The notes beneath the pieces were generated by a model that had not been told where the DNA came from, made no database searches, and saw only the letters and a program-made list of their open reading frames with translations. 64,000 nt of DNA, taken from NCBI GenBank assembly GCA_964463505.1, contig CAYXDC010000007.1, positions 1 through 64,000 on the forward strand, read 5' to 3'. This DNA comes from JAJZSS01 sp964463505. Its GTDB lineage: Bacteria > Chloroflexota > Anaerolineae > Anaerolineales > UBA4823. Each line of letters begins with the position of its first letter. The stretch's first letter is position 1. This document shows positions 56,534-64,000 of this stretch, piece by piece. The translations under genes were made by a program, and so were the position numbers.

Positions 56534-58174
56534 TTATATCTTCGGCCCAGCAGCCACAACTTCCGCGGGGGTGTCACCGGCAAATTTCTTGAAGTTATCG
56601 ATAAACCGGGAAGCCAGGGCGCGGTAGCGCTTCATGTAATCCTCACGGCTGTGCCAGGAAGAGGCAGGATCGAGCACGCCTTCGGGGATATCCGGGCAAG
56701 TTTTCGGTACCTGGAAGCCAAAGATTGGATCGGTGGTGTATTCAACATCATTCAGCTCGCCGTTCAATGCAGCATTCAGCATGCGGCGCGTATAGCGGAT
56801 GCTGATGCGTTTGCCCACACCGTAAGGGCCGCCCACCCAGCCGGTGTTGATCAACCAGCAGGTGACGTCGTAGCGCTGTACTTTACGCTTGAGCAGGTCA
56901 GCATAAAAACTGGGGTGGTGTACCATGAAAGGCCCACCAAAGCAGGTGCTGAAGGTGATCTCAGGCTCTTCACCCACGCCCAGCTCGGTACCGCCCACCT
57001 TGGCGGTATAGCCAGAAATGAAATGGTATAGTGCCTGGTCCGGAGATAAGCGGGCGATGGGGGGCATCACACCGGAAGCATCGCAGGTGAGCATAATCAC
57101 ATTTTTGGGGTGCCCGGCGCGCTTATCTGGCAGAGCGTTGGCGATGTAATCGAGCGGGTAGGAAGCGCGTGTATTTTCGGTGAATTGGTCATCGTCCAGA
57201 TCAATATAGCGGGTGATGGGATCGTAGACAACGTTTTCCAGGATCGTGCCAAAGCGCTCGGTGCAGGCGTAGATCTCCGGTTCAGCGGTGGGGGAGAGGG
57301 CGATCACTTTCGCATAGCAGCCATTCTCGAAATTGAAAATTCCCTCATCGCTCCAGCCATGCTCGTCGTCTCCAATCAAGTTGCGTTGTGGGTCGGCGCT
57401 CAGGGTGGTTTTACCGGTACCGGAGAGACCAAAGAACAATGCTGTATCCCCGGCTTTACCGACATTTGCGGAACAATGCATGGGCATCACCCCTTCCAGG
57501 GGCAGCAGGTAATTCATGATGGTGAAGATCGATTTCTTGATCTCGCCTGCATAGCCTGAATTGCCGACAATGCACAATTTCTGGTCGAAATTGATCACGA
57601 TGGCTGTATTCGAATTGGTGCCGTCGATTTGGGGGAGCGCCTTAAAGTTTGGCACCGCGATCAGCGTGAACTCGGGGACGTGCCTGCGATATTCATCCGC
57701 CGTGCGTGGGGGTATAAACATATTACGTGCAAACATGCTATGCCAGGCATGCTCGGTGATGATGCGAATGGGCAGGCGAAAATTCGGATCAGCGCCTGCA
57801 AAGCAATCCTGGACAAACACATCCCGGCCTTGCAGGAATCCCTGCACACGGTTAACCAAATCGTTAAACTTGGCGGTATCATAGGGGCGATTGTACTGCC
57901 CCCACCAGATATGCCCCTCGGTGCTGGGCTCACGCACGATGAATTTATCATTGGCTGCCCGGGCGGTATGCTGACCGGTATTGACGACCAGGGGACCCAG
58001 GCGGGTGATTTTGCCTTCGTTGCGGAAGATGGCTTCTTCACATAACGCTTCCGTAGGCAGGTTCCAGTACACCTTGCCCAGGTTACTCAACCCAAGATTT
58101 TCTAAGCCGAAATCTGCTTTCAGTGCCGCAGCTTGCGCTGCCGCAGGGGTTTTGATGTCCAGGAGGTTGTTCAT
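56534..58174 (-). CDS. pckA: Phosphoenolpyruvate carboxykinase (ATP)
   Basis: This enzyme converts oxaloacetate plus ATP to PEP and CO2, a gluconeogenic step. Length is 546 aa. The P-loop GLSGTGKTT includes Lys255, followed by LSADPQRNLIGDDEHGWSDEGIFNFENGCYAK with the metal-binding and kinase-1a region. The EPSTEGHIWWGQYNRP segment and the RISIRYTRRML end are typical of the ATP-dependent type; GTP-dependent PEPCKs differ. The ATG overlaps the stop of the aminotransferase by 4 nt, so oxaloacetate supply and use are co-expressed. Confidence 0.97.
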   Translation of the reverse strand: MNNLLDIKTPAAAQAAALKADFGLENLGLSNLGKVYWNLPTEALCEEAIFRNEGKITRLGPLVVNTGQHTARAANDKFIVREPSTEGHIWWGQYNRPYDTAKFNDLVNRVQGFLQGRDVFVQDCFAGADPNFRLPIRIITEHAWHSMFARNMFIPPRTADEYRRHVPEFTLIAVPNFKALPQIDGTNSNTAIVINFDQKLCIVGNSGYAGEIKKSIFTIMNYLLPLEGVMPMHCSANVGKAGDTALFFGLSGTGKTTLSADPQRNLIGDDEHGWSDEGIFNFENGCYAKVIALSPTAEPEIYACTERFGTILENVVYDPITRYIDLDDDQFTENTRASYPLDYIANALPDKRAGHPKNVIMLTCDASGVMPPIARLSPDQALYHFISGYTAKVGGTELGVGEEPEITFSTCFGGPFMVHHPSFYADLLKRKVQRYDVTCWLINTGWVGGPYGVGKRISIRYTRRMLNAALNGELNDVEYTTDPIFGFQVPKTCPDIPEGVLDPASSWHSREDYMKRYRALASRFIDNFKKFAGDTPAEVVAAGPKI

Positions 58175-59388
58175 AGCCAGTCCCTGATCAGCTTGCGGTC
58201 TCCAATATAAATTTCATTTGACGTATTGGGGTCTAACGCCCACTTCATACGCTCAATAGCGGTCATTAATTCCTTGACTGACCCAGCATAGCTGAGACGC
58301 AAATGGCCTTCCATGCCGAACTCCTTCCCTGGGACGGTTACGACCAGGGCTTTGCGCAGCAGGAATTGCGATAATTCGACCGATTTGTTCGAGTAAGCCC
58401 TGAAATCAGGCAAGATGTAGAATGTGCCGTCGGGGATATTGGTGCGGATCCCGGTGAAGGATTTCAGCTCCTGTACGATGATATTGCGATTGTTCTCCAT
58501 GGTCAGGCGCAGGTTTTCTACAATACTCTGCATACCTGTCAAGGCGCCTTCGGCAGCAGATTGCAGCACCATGGACGTGCAAGATGAGGTTTGCGACTGC
58601 ACATTGGTCATCACTTCCACCAGTCGGCGGCTGGCAATCACCCAACCGATGCGAAAACCGGTCATGCCATACAGTTTCGATACGCCGTTAACCACAATCA
58701 GCATGGAATTGTCGATATCGCGATCGGTGTACGCGTAGCCAGGCGCCCATTTCTTGGCGTCGAACACCAGCTTGTGATAGATATCGTCCATGATGAGGTA
58801 AATTTTGCGTCGTTCGCAGTAGTCGACAATTTCAGCGATAAAGGATGCCGGGTAAAGCGCCCCCGAAGGGTTGTTGGGGCTGTTAATGATGATTGCCCGC
58901 GTGTACGAGCTGGTAGACTGCTCGATGTCCGCCATGCGTGGGTAAAAGCCACCGTCCTCCGGGGCCACAATGACGGGGATGCCATAGCACATCTTGATCA
59001 TTTCTGGATAGCTCACCCAGTAAGGCGCCAGGACGATCACTTCATCCTGTGGATTGAGAATACTGAAAAGAATGTTGTAGAGCGATTGTTTGGCGCCCGC
59101 CGAAACAATCACATTCTCGGGGGCGGGCAAACGGTTGTAGTTGTCTTCGGTGTAATTGATGATTGCTTTCTTCAGAGACGGTGTGCCATCCGGTGGTGTA
59201 TATTTCACATCCCCTGTATTGAGTTTAGCAGCAGAGCTCAGGATGGCTGCGATTGGCGCTTTATTTTTTGGTTCCCCAATGCCAAGGTTGATGACTGGCT
59301 CGCCTTTTTGGCGGAGCAACCTGGCCTCTTCATTCAGACTGAGCGTAGGTGAGGCTGCAATCGAACGAGCGAGTTTGCTGATATTCAT
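58171..59388 (-). CDS. Class I aminotransferase, probably aspartate aminotransferase
   Basis: This 405-aa PLP aminotransferase has the Lys238 site in VNGVSKLYGMTGFRIGWVIAS, NSPNNPSGALYP with the cofactor-binding Asn, and VPGKEFGMEGHLRLSYAG with the carboxylate-binding Arg. The IGEPKN and DGTPSLKKAI blocks suit the AAT Ib type. The ATG at 59388 has AGGAGAG upstream and gives the family N-terminus. A longer frame to 59499 crosses the promoter. Linked tightly to pckA, it probably feeds aspartate-derived oxaloacetate into PEP. Confidence 0.9.
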   Translation of the reverse strand: MNISKLARSIAASPTLSLNEEARLLRQKGEPVINLGIGEPKNKAPIAAILSSAAKLNTGDVKYTPPDGTPSLKKAIINYTEDNYNRLPAPENVIVSAGAKQSLYNILFSILNPQDEVIVLAPYWVSYPEMIKMCYGIPVIVAPEDGGFYPRMADIEQSTSSYTRAIIINSPNNPSGALYPASFIAEIVDYCERRKIYLIMDDIYHKLVFDAKKWAPGYAYTDRDIDNSMLIVVNGVSKLYGMTGFRIGWVIASRRLVEVMTNVQSQTSSCTSMVLQSAAEGALTGMQSIVENLRLTMENNRNIIVQELKSFTGIRTNIPDGTFYILPDFRAYSNKSVELSQFLLRKALVVTVPGKEFGMEGHLRLSYAGSVKELMTAIERMKWALDPNTSNEIYIGDRKLIRDWL

Positions 59389-59443
59389 TTTGTAAACACT
59401 CTCCTGTGTTTGCCTCGCAGATTGGTAGAAAAATGCGGTTTTC

Positions 59444-59472
59444 AGTTTAGTCCAATTTAGGAGGCTAGTCAA
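59444..59472 (-). promoter_or_regulatory. Promoter of the aminotransferase-pckA operon
   Basis: TTGACT (59472-59467) and TAAACT (59449-59444) are separated by 17 bp on the minus strand. Transcription would begin near 59437, giving a leader of about 49 nt. Confidence 0.85.
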
Positions 59473-59617
59473 TGTGACTTTTATCGCTGAACTATTCACC
59501 TGAAATCACGATTTCTGGCAGAACCAGCTTTGTCATGCAGAGAGGACTTGCCTTGTGGCATAATACGCTGTGTTCACATAGCTTAAAGTAAGCGTCCTCA
59601 TTCAGTGGGGATATGCA

Positions 59618-62600
59618 ATGATTGGTACATCCATGGTGGCATCCGGTATACTGTCCAAAGAGTTTAGTGAATATTGTTTCAAGCTGGGTTTCACGGGGGA
59701 GATTCAGACTGACCTGGTTACGCGTTTGCTCTACAGCACCGATGCATCCATCTATCAGGTTGAACCATTGGGTGTAGCTTTTCCGCGCAATCAAGACGAC
59801 CTGCAAATCGCCGTCCAGGTGTGCGCCGCACAGGGCATACCGGTACTGGCGCGTGGTTCGGGCTCCAGCCTGGCAGGCCAGGCGATTGGGCCGGCTTTGA
59901 TCCTGGACTGTGCACGCTATCTGACCGCCATCCACGAAATTCAGCTCAATGATCCCGCCTCACCGGCGAGTGGGGGGAGTGCGCTGGTTGAGCCGGGCGT
60001 CATCCTTGACAATTTGAACCGGGCAGCCCGGGCAGTGGGCTTGCAGTTTGGCCCGGACCCCGCCTCTTCCGAACGAGCCACGCTGGGAGGCAGCCTGGCA
60101 AATAATGCGACCGGGGCGCACTCCATTCAATACGGGATGGCTGCGGATCATCTCCAGGCTGCGCAGGTGATCTTATCTGATGGCAGCCTGGTCCACTGGC
60201 AGGAAGAAAGCCTTGAGCATCTTGCCCAACGAGCTGGGCGACAATCAGAAAAGCCTGATCGGGCGGCAGCGATTGAGCGTGTCGCGCTGCACATCCGCGA
60301 TCAGTATGGGGATTTGATTCGAGAACGCTGGCCGCGCACCTGGCGGCGCGCATCTGGCTATAGCCTGAATTATTTGTTACCCTGGTCGGCAAGCATGCCG
60401 CCCAATTGGGAGTATTCAACCTATCCGGATTTGAAGGCGGGCCACATCAACCTGGCGCACCTGCTGGCAGGCTCGGAAGGAACCTTGGGCATCCTCAGCC
60501 TGGCGACTGTGCGGCTCGTCCCCTTACCACACCATACCATCCTGGGTGTCCTGCACTACGCCAGTGTGCCTGAGGCCTGTGATGCCGTTGTAGATCTATT
60601 GGCCTCAGGTCCTTCAGCCATCGAGCTGATTCCGCAAACGATCATTCGCGCTGCGCGCTCATTGGCGGCCTATGCCAGCCTGGTGGATTGGGTGCAGGGC
60701 GACCCACAGGCATTATTGGTGGTTGAGTTCAGCGGCGAAGACCCGGATCAACTGCTCCAGCAAGCCCTCGCCTTGGGGGATCAGGTTTTAATCGCTGAAA
60801 CCGCTGCAGACCAGAAAAAAATCTGGGCTGTGCGAAAAGTAGGTTTGGGCTTGCTAAACGCGCGCCACGGACAACCTAAACCGGTGGCTTTTATTGAAGA
60901 CCTGGCTGTTCCTGTTGAACGCCTGGCTGAGTTCGTGCGCGCCATGGATACCATCCTGCGGGCATACGGCACAACTGCTGAGATATATGCTCACGCCTCT
61001 GCGGGCTGCCTGCATATCCGGCCAATACTGGATCTGAAACAGCCGGCTGGAGAGTCCTCCCTGCGCGCCATTGCCCAAGAAGCTGTCAGGCTGACCATCC
61101 GCCTGGGTGGATCGGTCAGCGGTGAGCACGGCGACGGTCTGGCGCGTTCCGAGTGGCTGGATGAGTTATTTGGCGATGAGTTGGTGGCAGCGATGCGCAC
61201 CTTGAAAACCGCCGCAGACCCGCATAATCTGCTCAATCCCGGAAAGATCGTGTCTGCTGGAGAGTCAAGCCTGCCCAGAATGGATGCCGCCCTGCGCTAC
61301 GGCAGCCAGTATACTGCCGGCCCATGGCAGCCGGTCTTTGCCTATTCAAATCAAGTCAATCTACAGGAAGCCATCGAACAGTGTAATGGCGCAGCCGTAT
61401 GCCGCAAAGATACCGGGGTCATGTGTCCTTCCTTTCAGGCCACGCAGGATGAGATGCACAGCACGCGCGGGCGGGCAAACTTGTTGCGGGCGATGATCTC
61501 GGGTCGCTTTCCTGCCCAACAGGTGGCGGAAAAGGCGGTCTATGAAGCGATTGATCTCTGTCTGGCATGCAAAGGCTGTAAAGCTGAATGTCCCTCTGCA
61601 GTGGACATGGCGAAGCTGCGCTACGAATTCCTGGCTTATTACTTCAGCAAGGAATCCGCCAGCCATGCCCGGCATCGTGTGCGAGATTACCTGTTTGCAT
61701 ATATCGGAACAATTGCCGGGTTCGTCTGGCCCTTCGCGCCGCTGGCAAACAAAGTATTGGCAACCAGGTGGTTCGCCTCCTTGGCGGATTCCTATCTGGG
61801 TCTGGCGCAGCAGCGTAAACTCCCTAATTTTCACAGACCCTTACGTCATCAACGGATCGATAAGAAATGGTCTTGGGGTAAACCTGTTGAAAAGGTGTTT
61901 TTCTTATCGGATGCATTTACTGAATATTTCCAACCCTGGGTTGGGCAGGCAGCTCTGGCTGTGTTGCGAGCTGCTGGTTGCGAAGTGATCCGTCTGCCGG
62001 TCATCGGTGCAGGGCGTACGCTGATCTCCAAGGGTTTTCTGATGCCTGCCCGATCTCACGCAGCGCGACTGGTAAAGGCGATTCATCAGCGTGATCCTGG
62101 CGGAGAAATCCCAGTTGTCGGGGTTGAGCCATCAGAGATCTACACGCTGATGGATGAATATCTCGATTTGTTACCAGAGGAGCCCGCTGTAAAACACATC
62201 GCGGCGCGATCCTGGATGTTAGACGAATATTTGATCCGCCCAGGTATGGATGGCATAAGGCGTATTGAGCGTGCTCAAATGCCTGAGCAGAAACCCCTGA
62301 ACCCGGACGAGCCGGTTCTGCTGCATGGGCATTGTTATCAAAAAGCCCGCCCGCCCGCAGAGGATGGGTATCCAAGCGGCGTGCAGGCGACCCAGGCATT
62401 GTTGGAGCATTGTGGCTATCGGGTGCAGGTTATTGATAGTGGATGCTGCGGGATGGCCGGCGCGTTTGGGTATGAAACAGAACATTTTCTAATCTCCCAG
62501 CAGATAAGTGAGTTAAAATTAATACCGGAAATTCGAAAGCATCTGGAAAGCCAGCAGGTAGTAATGCAGGTGAGCTCAGCCGGGGTGTCTTGTGAAACTC

Positions 62601-62701
62601 AAATTGAGGAACGTTTGAATATCAAAGTCCACCATCCTGTCAACCTGGTATGGAAGGTCCTGAATAATGTCGAAAATAGGAGCCAGCCGGTAAACAAATG
62701 A
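59618..62701 (+). CDS. FAD/Fe-S oxidoreductase of the D-lactate dehydrogenase (Dld-II/GlcD-GlpC) type
   Basis: This 1027-aa fusion has an FAD-binding_4 domain (VLARGSGSSLAGQAIGPALILDC), an FAD-oxidase C-terminal domain with SVSGEHGDGLARSEWL, then a ferredoxin-like 2x[4Fe-4S] region (CNGAAVCRKDTGVMCPSF, and CLACKGCKAECPSAVD). It ends with two CCG-type cysteine motifs (HGHCYQKA; DSGCCGMAGAFGYE). This domain order is that of D-lactate or glycolate/2-hydroxyglutarate dehydrogenases that pass electrons to quinones or ETF. D-lactate is the likeliest substrate, but not certain. It is divergent from the pckA operon. The stop overlaps the next gene by 4 nt. Confidence 0.92.
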   Translation: MIGTSMVASGILSKEFSEYCFKLGFTGEIQTDLVTRLLYSTDASIYQVEPLGVAFPRNQDDLQIAVQVCAAQGIPVLARGSGSSLAGQAIGPALILDCARYLTAIHEIQLNDPASPASGGSALVEPGVILDNLNRAARAVGLQFGPDPASSERATLGGSLANNATGAHSIQYGMAADHLQAAQVILSDGSLVHWQEESLEHLAQRAGRQSEKPDRAAAIERVALHIRDQYGDLIRERWPRTWRRASGYSLNYLLPWSASMPPNWEYSTYPDLKAGHINLAHLLAGSEGTLGILSLATVRLVPLPHHTILGVLHYASVPEACDAVVDLLASGPSAIELIPQTIIRAARSLAAYASLVDWVQGDPQALLVVEFSGEDPDQLLQQALALGDQVLIAETAADQKKIWAVRKVGLGLLNARHGQPKPVAFIEDLAVPVERLAEFVRAMDTILRAYGTTAEIYAHASAGCLHIRPILDLKQPAGESSLRAIAQEAVRLTIRLGGSVSGEHGDGLARSEWLDELFGDELVAAMRTLKTAADPHNLLNPGKIVSAGESSLPRMDAALRYGSQYTAGPWQPVFAYSNQVNLQEAIEQCNGAAVCRKDTGVMCPSFQATQDEMHSTRGRANLLRAMISGRFPAQQVAEKAVYEAIDLCLACKGCKAECPSAVDMAKLRYEFLAYYFSKESASHARHRVRDYLFAYIGTIAGFVWPFAPLANKVLATRWFASLADSYLGLAQQRKLPNFHRPLRHQRIDKKWSWGKPVEKVFFLSDAFTEYFQPWVGQAALAVLRAAGCEVIRLPVIGAGRTLISKGFLMPARSHAARLVKAIHQRDPGGEIPVVGVEPSEIYTLMDEYLDLLPEEPAVKHIAARSWMLDEYLIRPGMDGIRRIERAQMPEQKPLNPDEPVLLHGHCYQKARPPAEDGYPSGVQATQALLEHCGYRVQVIDSGCCGMAGAFGYETEHFLISQQISELKLIPEIRKHLESQQVVMQVSSAGVSCETQIEERLNIKVHHPVNLVWKVLNNVENRSQPVNK

Positions 62702-62975
62702 GCACCCGCGGTTGTCCTTATCTGGGATTGGAATACGATTCTTCCACCTTTCATGCCTTCCCCTCAGAGGCTAACTGCTGTTATAAAGTGAGAGCACCGG
62801 GGCCGGTGGATTTAGAGTATCAGGCTGCGGTCTGCCTGACCAAAAGTCATGTCAATTGTGCGATCTTTACCGGTGAAGATGAGCAGATTCAAGGGTCGGC
62901 TGCTTCTCCAATCCGGCGCAAGACGAGCAACAGGGGTAAGTTCTATGGGATGCTGGCGGCAGTAGCGATTCTGAT
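62698..62975 (+). CDS. Cys-rich 'CPYLGL' protein, first copy (cut by gap)
   Basis: The visible part is about 92 residues and runs into a 100-N gap. It begins with a module C-P-Y-L-G-L-E-Y-D-S-S-T, then FPSEANCCYKV, PGPVDLEYQ and a C-L-T-K-S-H-x-x-C pattern, then a positively charged stretch and the start of a membrane helix (GMLAAVAIL). Its ATG overlaps the dehydrogenase stop. A paralogue lies 616 bp further on and continues into LysM, so this one may do likewise. The module recalls an N-terminal domain I associate with Chloroflexi surface proteins; its function is unknown. Confidence 0.75.
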
Positions 62976-63075
62976 NNNNNNNNNNNNNNNNNNNNNNNNN
63001 NNNNNNNNNNNNNNNNNNNNNNNNNNNNNNNNNNNNNNNNNNNNNNNNNNNNNNNNNNNNNNNNNNNNNNNNNNN
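62976..63075. other. Scaffold gap of 100 N
   Basis: Exactly 100 undetermined bases, again a conventional placeholder. It interrupts the first Cys-rich protein gene, close to the membrane helix and probable P/T-rich linker. Confidence 0.99.
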
Positions 63076-63076
63076 A

Positions 63077-63208
63077 GTGGGGGTACAATTTGATCAACTT
63101 CTGGATGAAATAAACAATTCGCTGCCTGTTAATAGCAGGGTAAAATATATAGCAGAACCATCCGGAAGAGCAAAAATATTCCCTCAAACCAGGATGGACG
63201 CCGAGTGA
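63077..63208 (+). CDS. C-terminal fragment after the gap
   Basis: From the gap edge one plus frame remains open for 43 codons, reading VGVQFDQLLDEINNSLPV and onward to a TGA at 63206-63208. It is probably the 3' end of the gene entering the gap at 62975, or of another gene hidden within the gap. The direct frame through the N run ends at once after the gap, so the real gap is not 100 bp or a gene is missing. Confidence 0.5.
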   Translation: MGVQFDQLLDEINNSLPVNSRVKYIAEPSGRAKIFPQTRMDAE

Positions 63209-63313
63209 CGGAAATTAATATAAAATAGCTCGTCCCACTCAATCTATCACGAAATTAAACTGGTATGCTTAGCAATGTGCATAAAAACAAATGGAGTGCC
63301 AACCGGTAAATAA
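63209..63313. other. Intergenic stretch between the two CPYLGL genes
   Basis: About 105 bp, A/T-rich, with TATAAAAT near 63219-63226 and TAAACT at 63256-63261 but no convincing -35 partner for either. The last 25 bp before the ATG resemble the 3' end of the lactate-dehydrogenase gene, as expected from a tandem duplication. Confidence 0.5.
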
Positions 63314-64000
63314 ATGAGAAGGCGGAACTGCCCATACCTAGGTCTGCAATACGATTCTTCTACCTGCCATGCATTCCCCTCGGAACACAACTATTGCCAT
63401 AAAGTGAATGTTCCTGGTCCGGTGGATTTAGATTTCCAGTCGTCGGTTTGTTTGACGGAAGATCATATCGACTGCCCGATCTACAACGGCGTGGAAGAAT
63501 TTTTACCTGCTCCGGAGGCAACGCCCATACGGCGCGGGTTATTGCGTTGCGGATGTATTTTTGCCGCCATCGCAATCATGAGCGCCCTGGTTGCGCTGGC
63601 TGCACCGCTTCTGACCGGCTCGAGCGGCGTGGGTACTCTGTTTCAGCTTCTGGGCGAGCCCACTCCGGAATCATTTTTTACACCTACTCCGCTGGTGCTT
63701 CAAACAGATTTCCCTACAGCGACTGCCACTGATTTGGTCGAGGGCTGCACGCCGCTTGCAGGCTGGTTACCCTACACACTGCAGGCTGGGGATGACCTGG
63801 TGGCTATCGCTCGCCAGCTAGGGATATCTCTATTGGATATTCAACAAGCAAATTGCAATCTCGATCTGCTACAACTGGTTGCAGGTGATGTTATTTACTT
63901 GCCTCTGACCGGGGTGATGCAAGCCAGCGCAACCTCGACTCCCAGCCCAACAGCTACTCTGCTGCCGCCATCCACCCAAACCGATACACCTGTTCCGACG
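63314..64000 (+). CDS. Cys-rich 'CPYLGL' LysM protein, second copy (runs off window)
   Basis: The 229 visible codons start MRRRNCPYLGLQYDSSTCHA, and the module again has PGPVDLDFQ and CLTEDHIDCPIY. A membrane helix (about 77-96) and a Pro/Thr-rich linker lead to a LysM domain (GCTPLAGWLPYTLQAGDDLVAIARQLGISLLDIQQANCNL...GDVIYLP) and another P/T-rich stretch. The N-terminus is likely cytoplasmic, with LysM outside binding peptidoglycan. It is a tandem paralogue of 62698. The duplicated DNA begins before the start codon, since ACCGGTAAATAAATG here matches GCCGGTAAACAAATG there. Confidence 0.85.
   Translation, partial: MRRRNCPYLGLQYDSSTCHAFPSEHNYCHKVNVPGPVDLDFQSSVCLTEDHIDCPIYNGVEEFLPAPEATPIRRGLLRCGCIFAAIAIMSALVALAAPLLTGSSGVGTLFQLLGEPTPESFFTPTPLVLQTDFPTATATDLVEGCTPLAGWLPYTLQAGDDLVAIARQLGISLLDIQQANCNLDLLQLVAGDVIYLPLTGVMQASATSTPSPTATLLPPSTQTDTPVPT

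Overview
The window looks like a scaffold from an uncultured member of the Chloroflexota, most likely class Anaerolineae. This is inferred from gene content and style and not from a marker tree. The signs are moderately GC-rich DNA, envelope genes that fit a cell without LPS (LysM/L,D-transpeptidase proteins, P/T-rich secreted proteins, a Trx-VKOR fusion), a complete Mrp antiporter, an EttA-type ABC-F protein, and a Cys-rich 'CPYLGL' module fused to LysM. Two runs of exactly 100 N (46524-46623 and 62976-63075) are scaffold gaps, so this is an assembly and not finished sequence.

Layout. 1-362: no gene. 363-5444: purine salvage (hpt) with a nuclease-like and a cytidylate-kinase-like gene, then dinB, an L,D-transpeptidase and a CaMKII-AD-like protein. 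5676-15618: site-2 protease, P-type cation ATPase and the Mrp operon (AB fusion, C, D, E, F, G). 15640-30015: a long minus-strand run with an ABC exporter, a three-gene AddAB-like helicase/nuclease set, recJ, ettA, a Gfo/Idh oxidoreductase and a secreted FG-GAP protein. 30262-34586: small and regulatory genes, including a RIO1 kinase behind a 19-codon leader ORF and two terminators, a HEAT-repeat gene and a zinc-ribbon protein. 34708-38968: tRNA-Asp, hemB-hemL and a DASS/TrkA-C transporter. 39115-45269: secreted repeat protein, relA/spoT, moeA, DUF1540-like protein and a PfkB kinase. 45333-50000: secreted P-domain/C39 protein, lipoprotein, methyltransferase, Trx-VKOR fusion and tatA. 50014-56408: trmFO, M28 peptidase, orphan histidine kinase, hflX, a small membrane protein and thrC. 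56534-64000: pckA-aspartate aminotransferase, a D-lactate dehydrogenase-type flavo/Fe-S protein and tandem Cys-rich LysM proteins.

How the genes work together. Several sets are coupled by 1-4 nt overlaps (AddB-like/helicase/nuclease, mrpA/C, aspC/pckA, trmFO/M28, small TM/thrC, lactate dehydrogenase/LysM). The ATPase and Mrp genes form a cation-homeostasis block. The aminotransferase-pckA pair makes oxaloacetate and then PEP, and faces a lactate-oxidation gene.

The observation most worth testing is the minus-strand unit at 33617-33339. It has a TTGACG-17-TAAACT promoter, an AAGGAGG site, a 19-aa ORF, mutually exclusive pairing segments and two Rho-independent terminators, all ahead of the RIO1 kinase, and it reads as a transcription attenuator. 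Five promoters in the window share the TTGACW/TTGGCA-17-TAAACT form. One of them contains a 17-bp palindrome and relocates the histidine-kinase start to a leaderless ATG.
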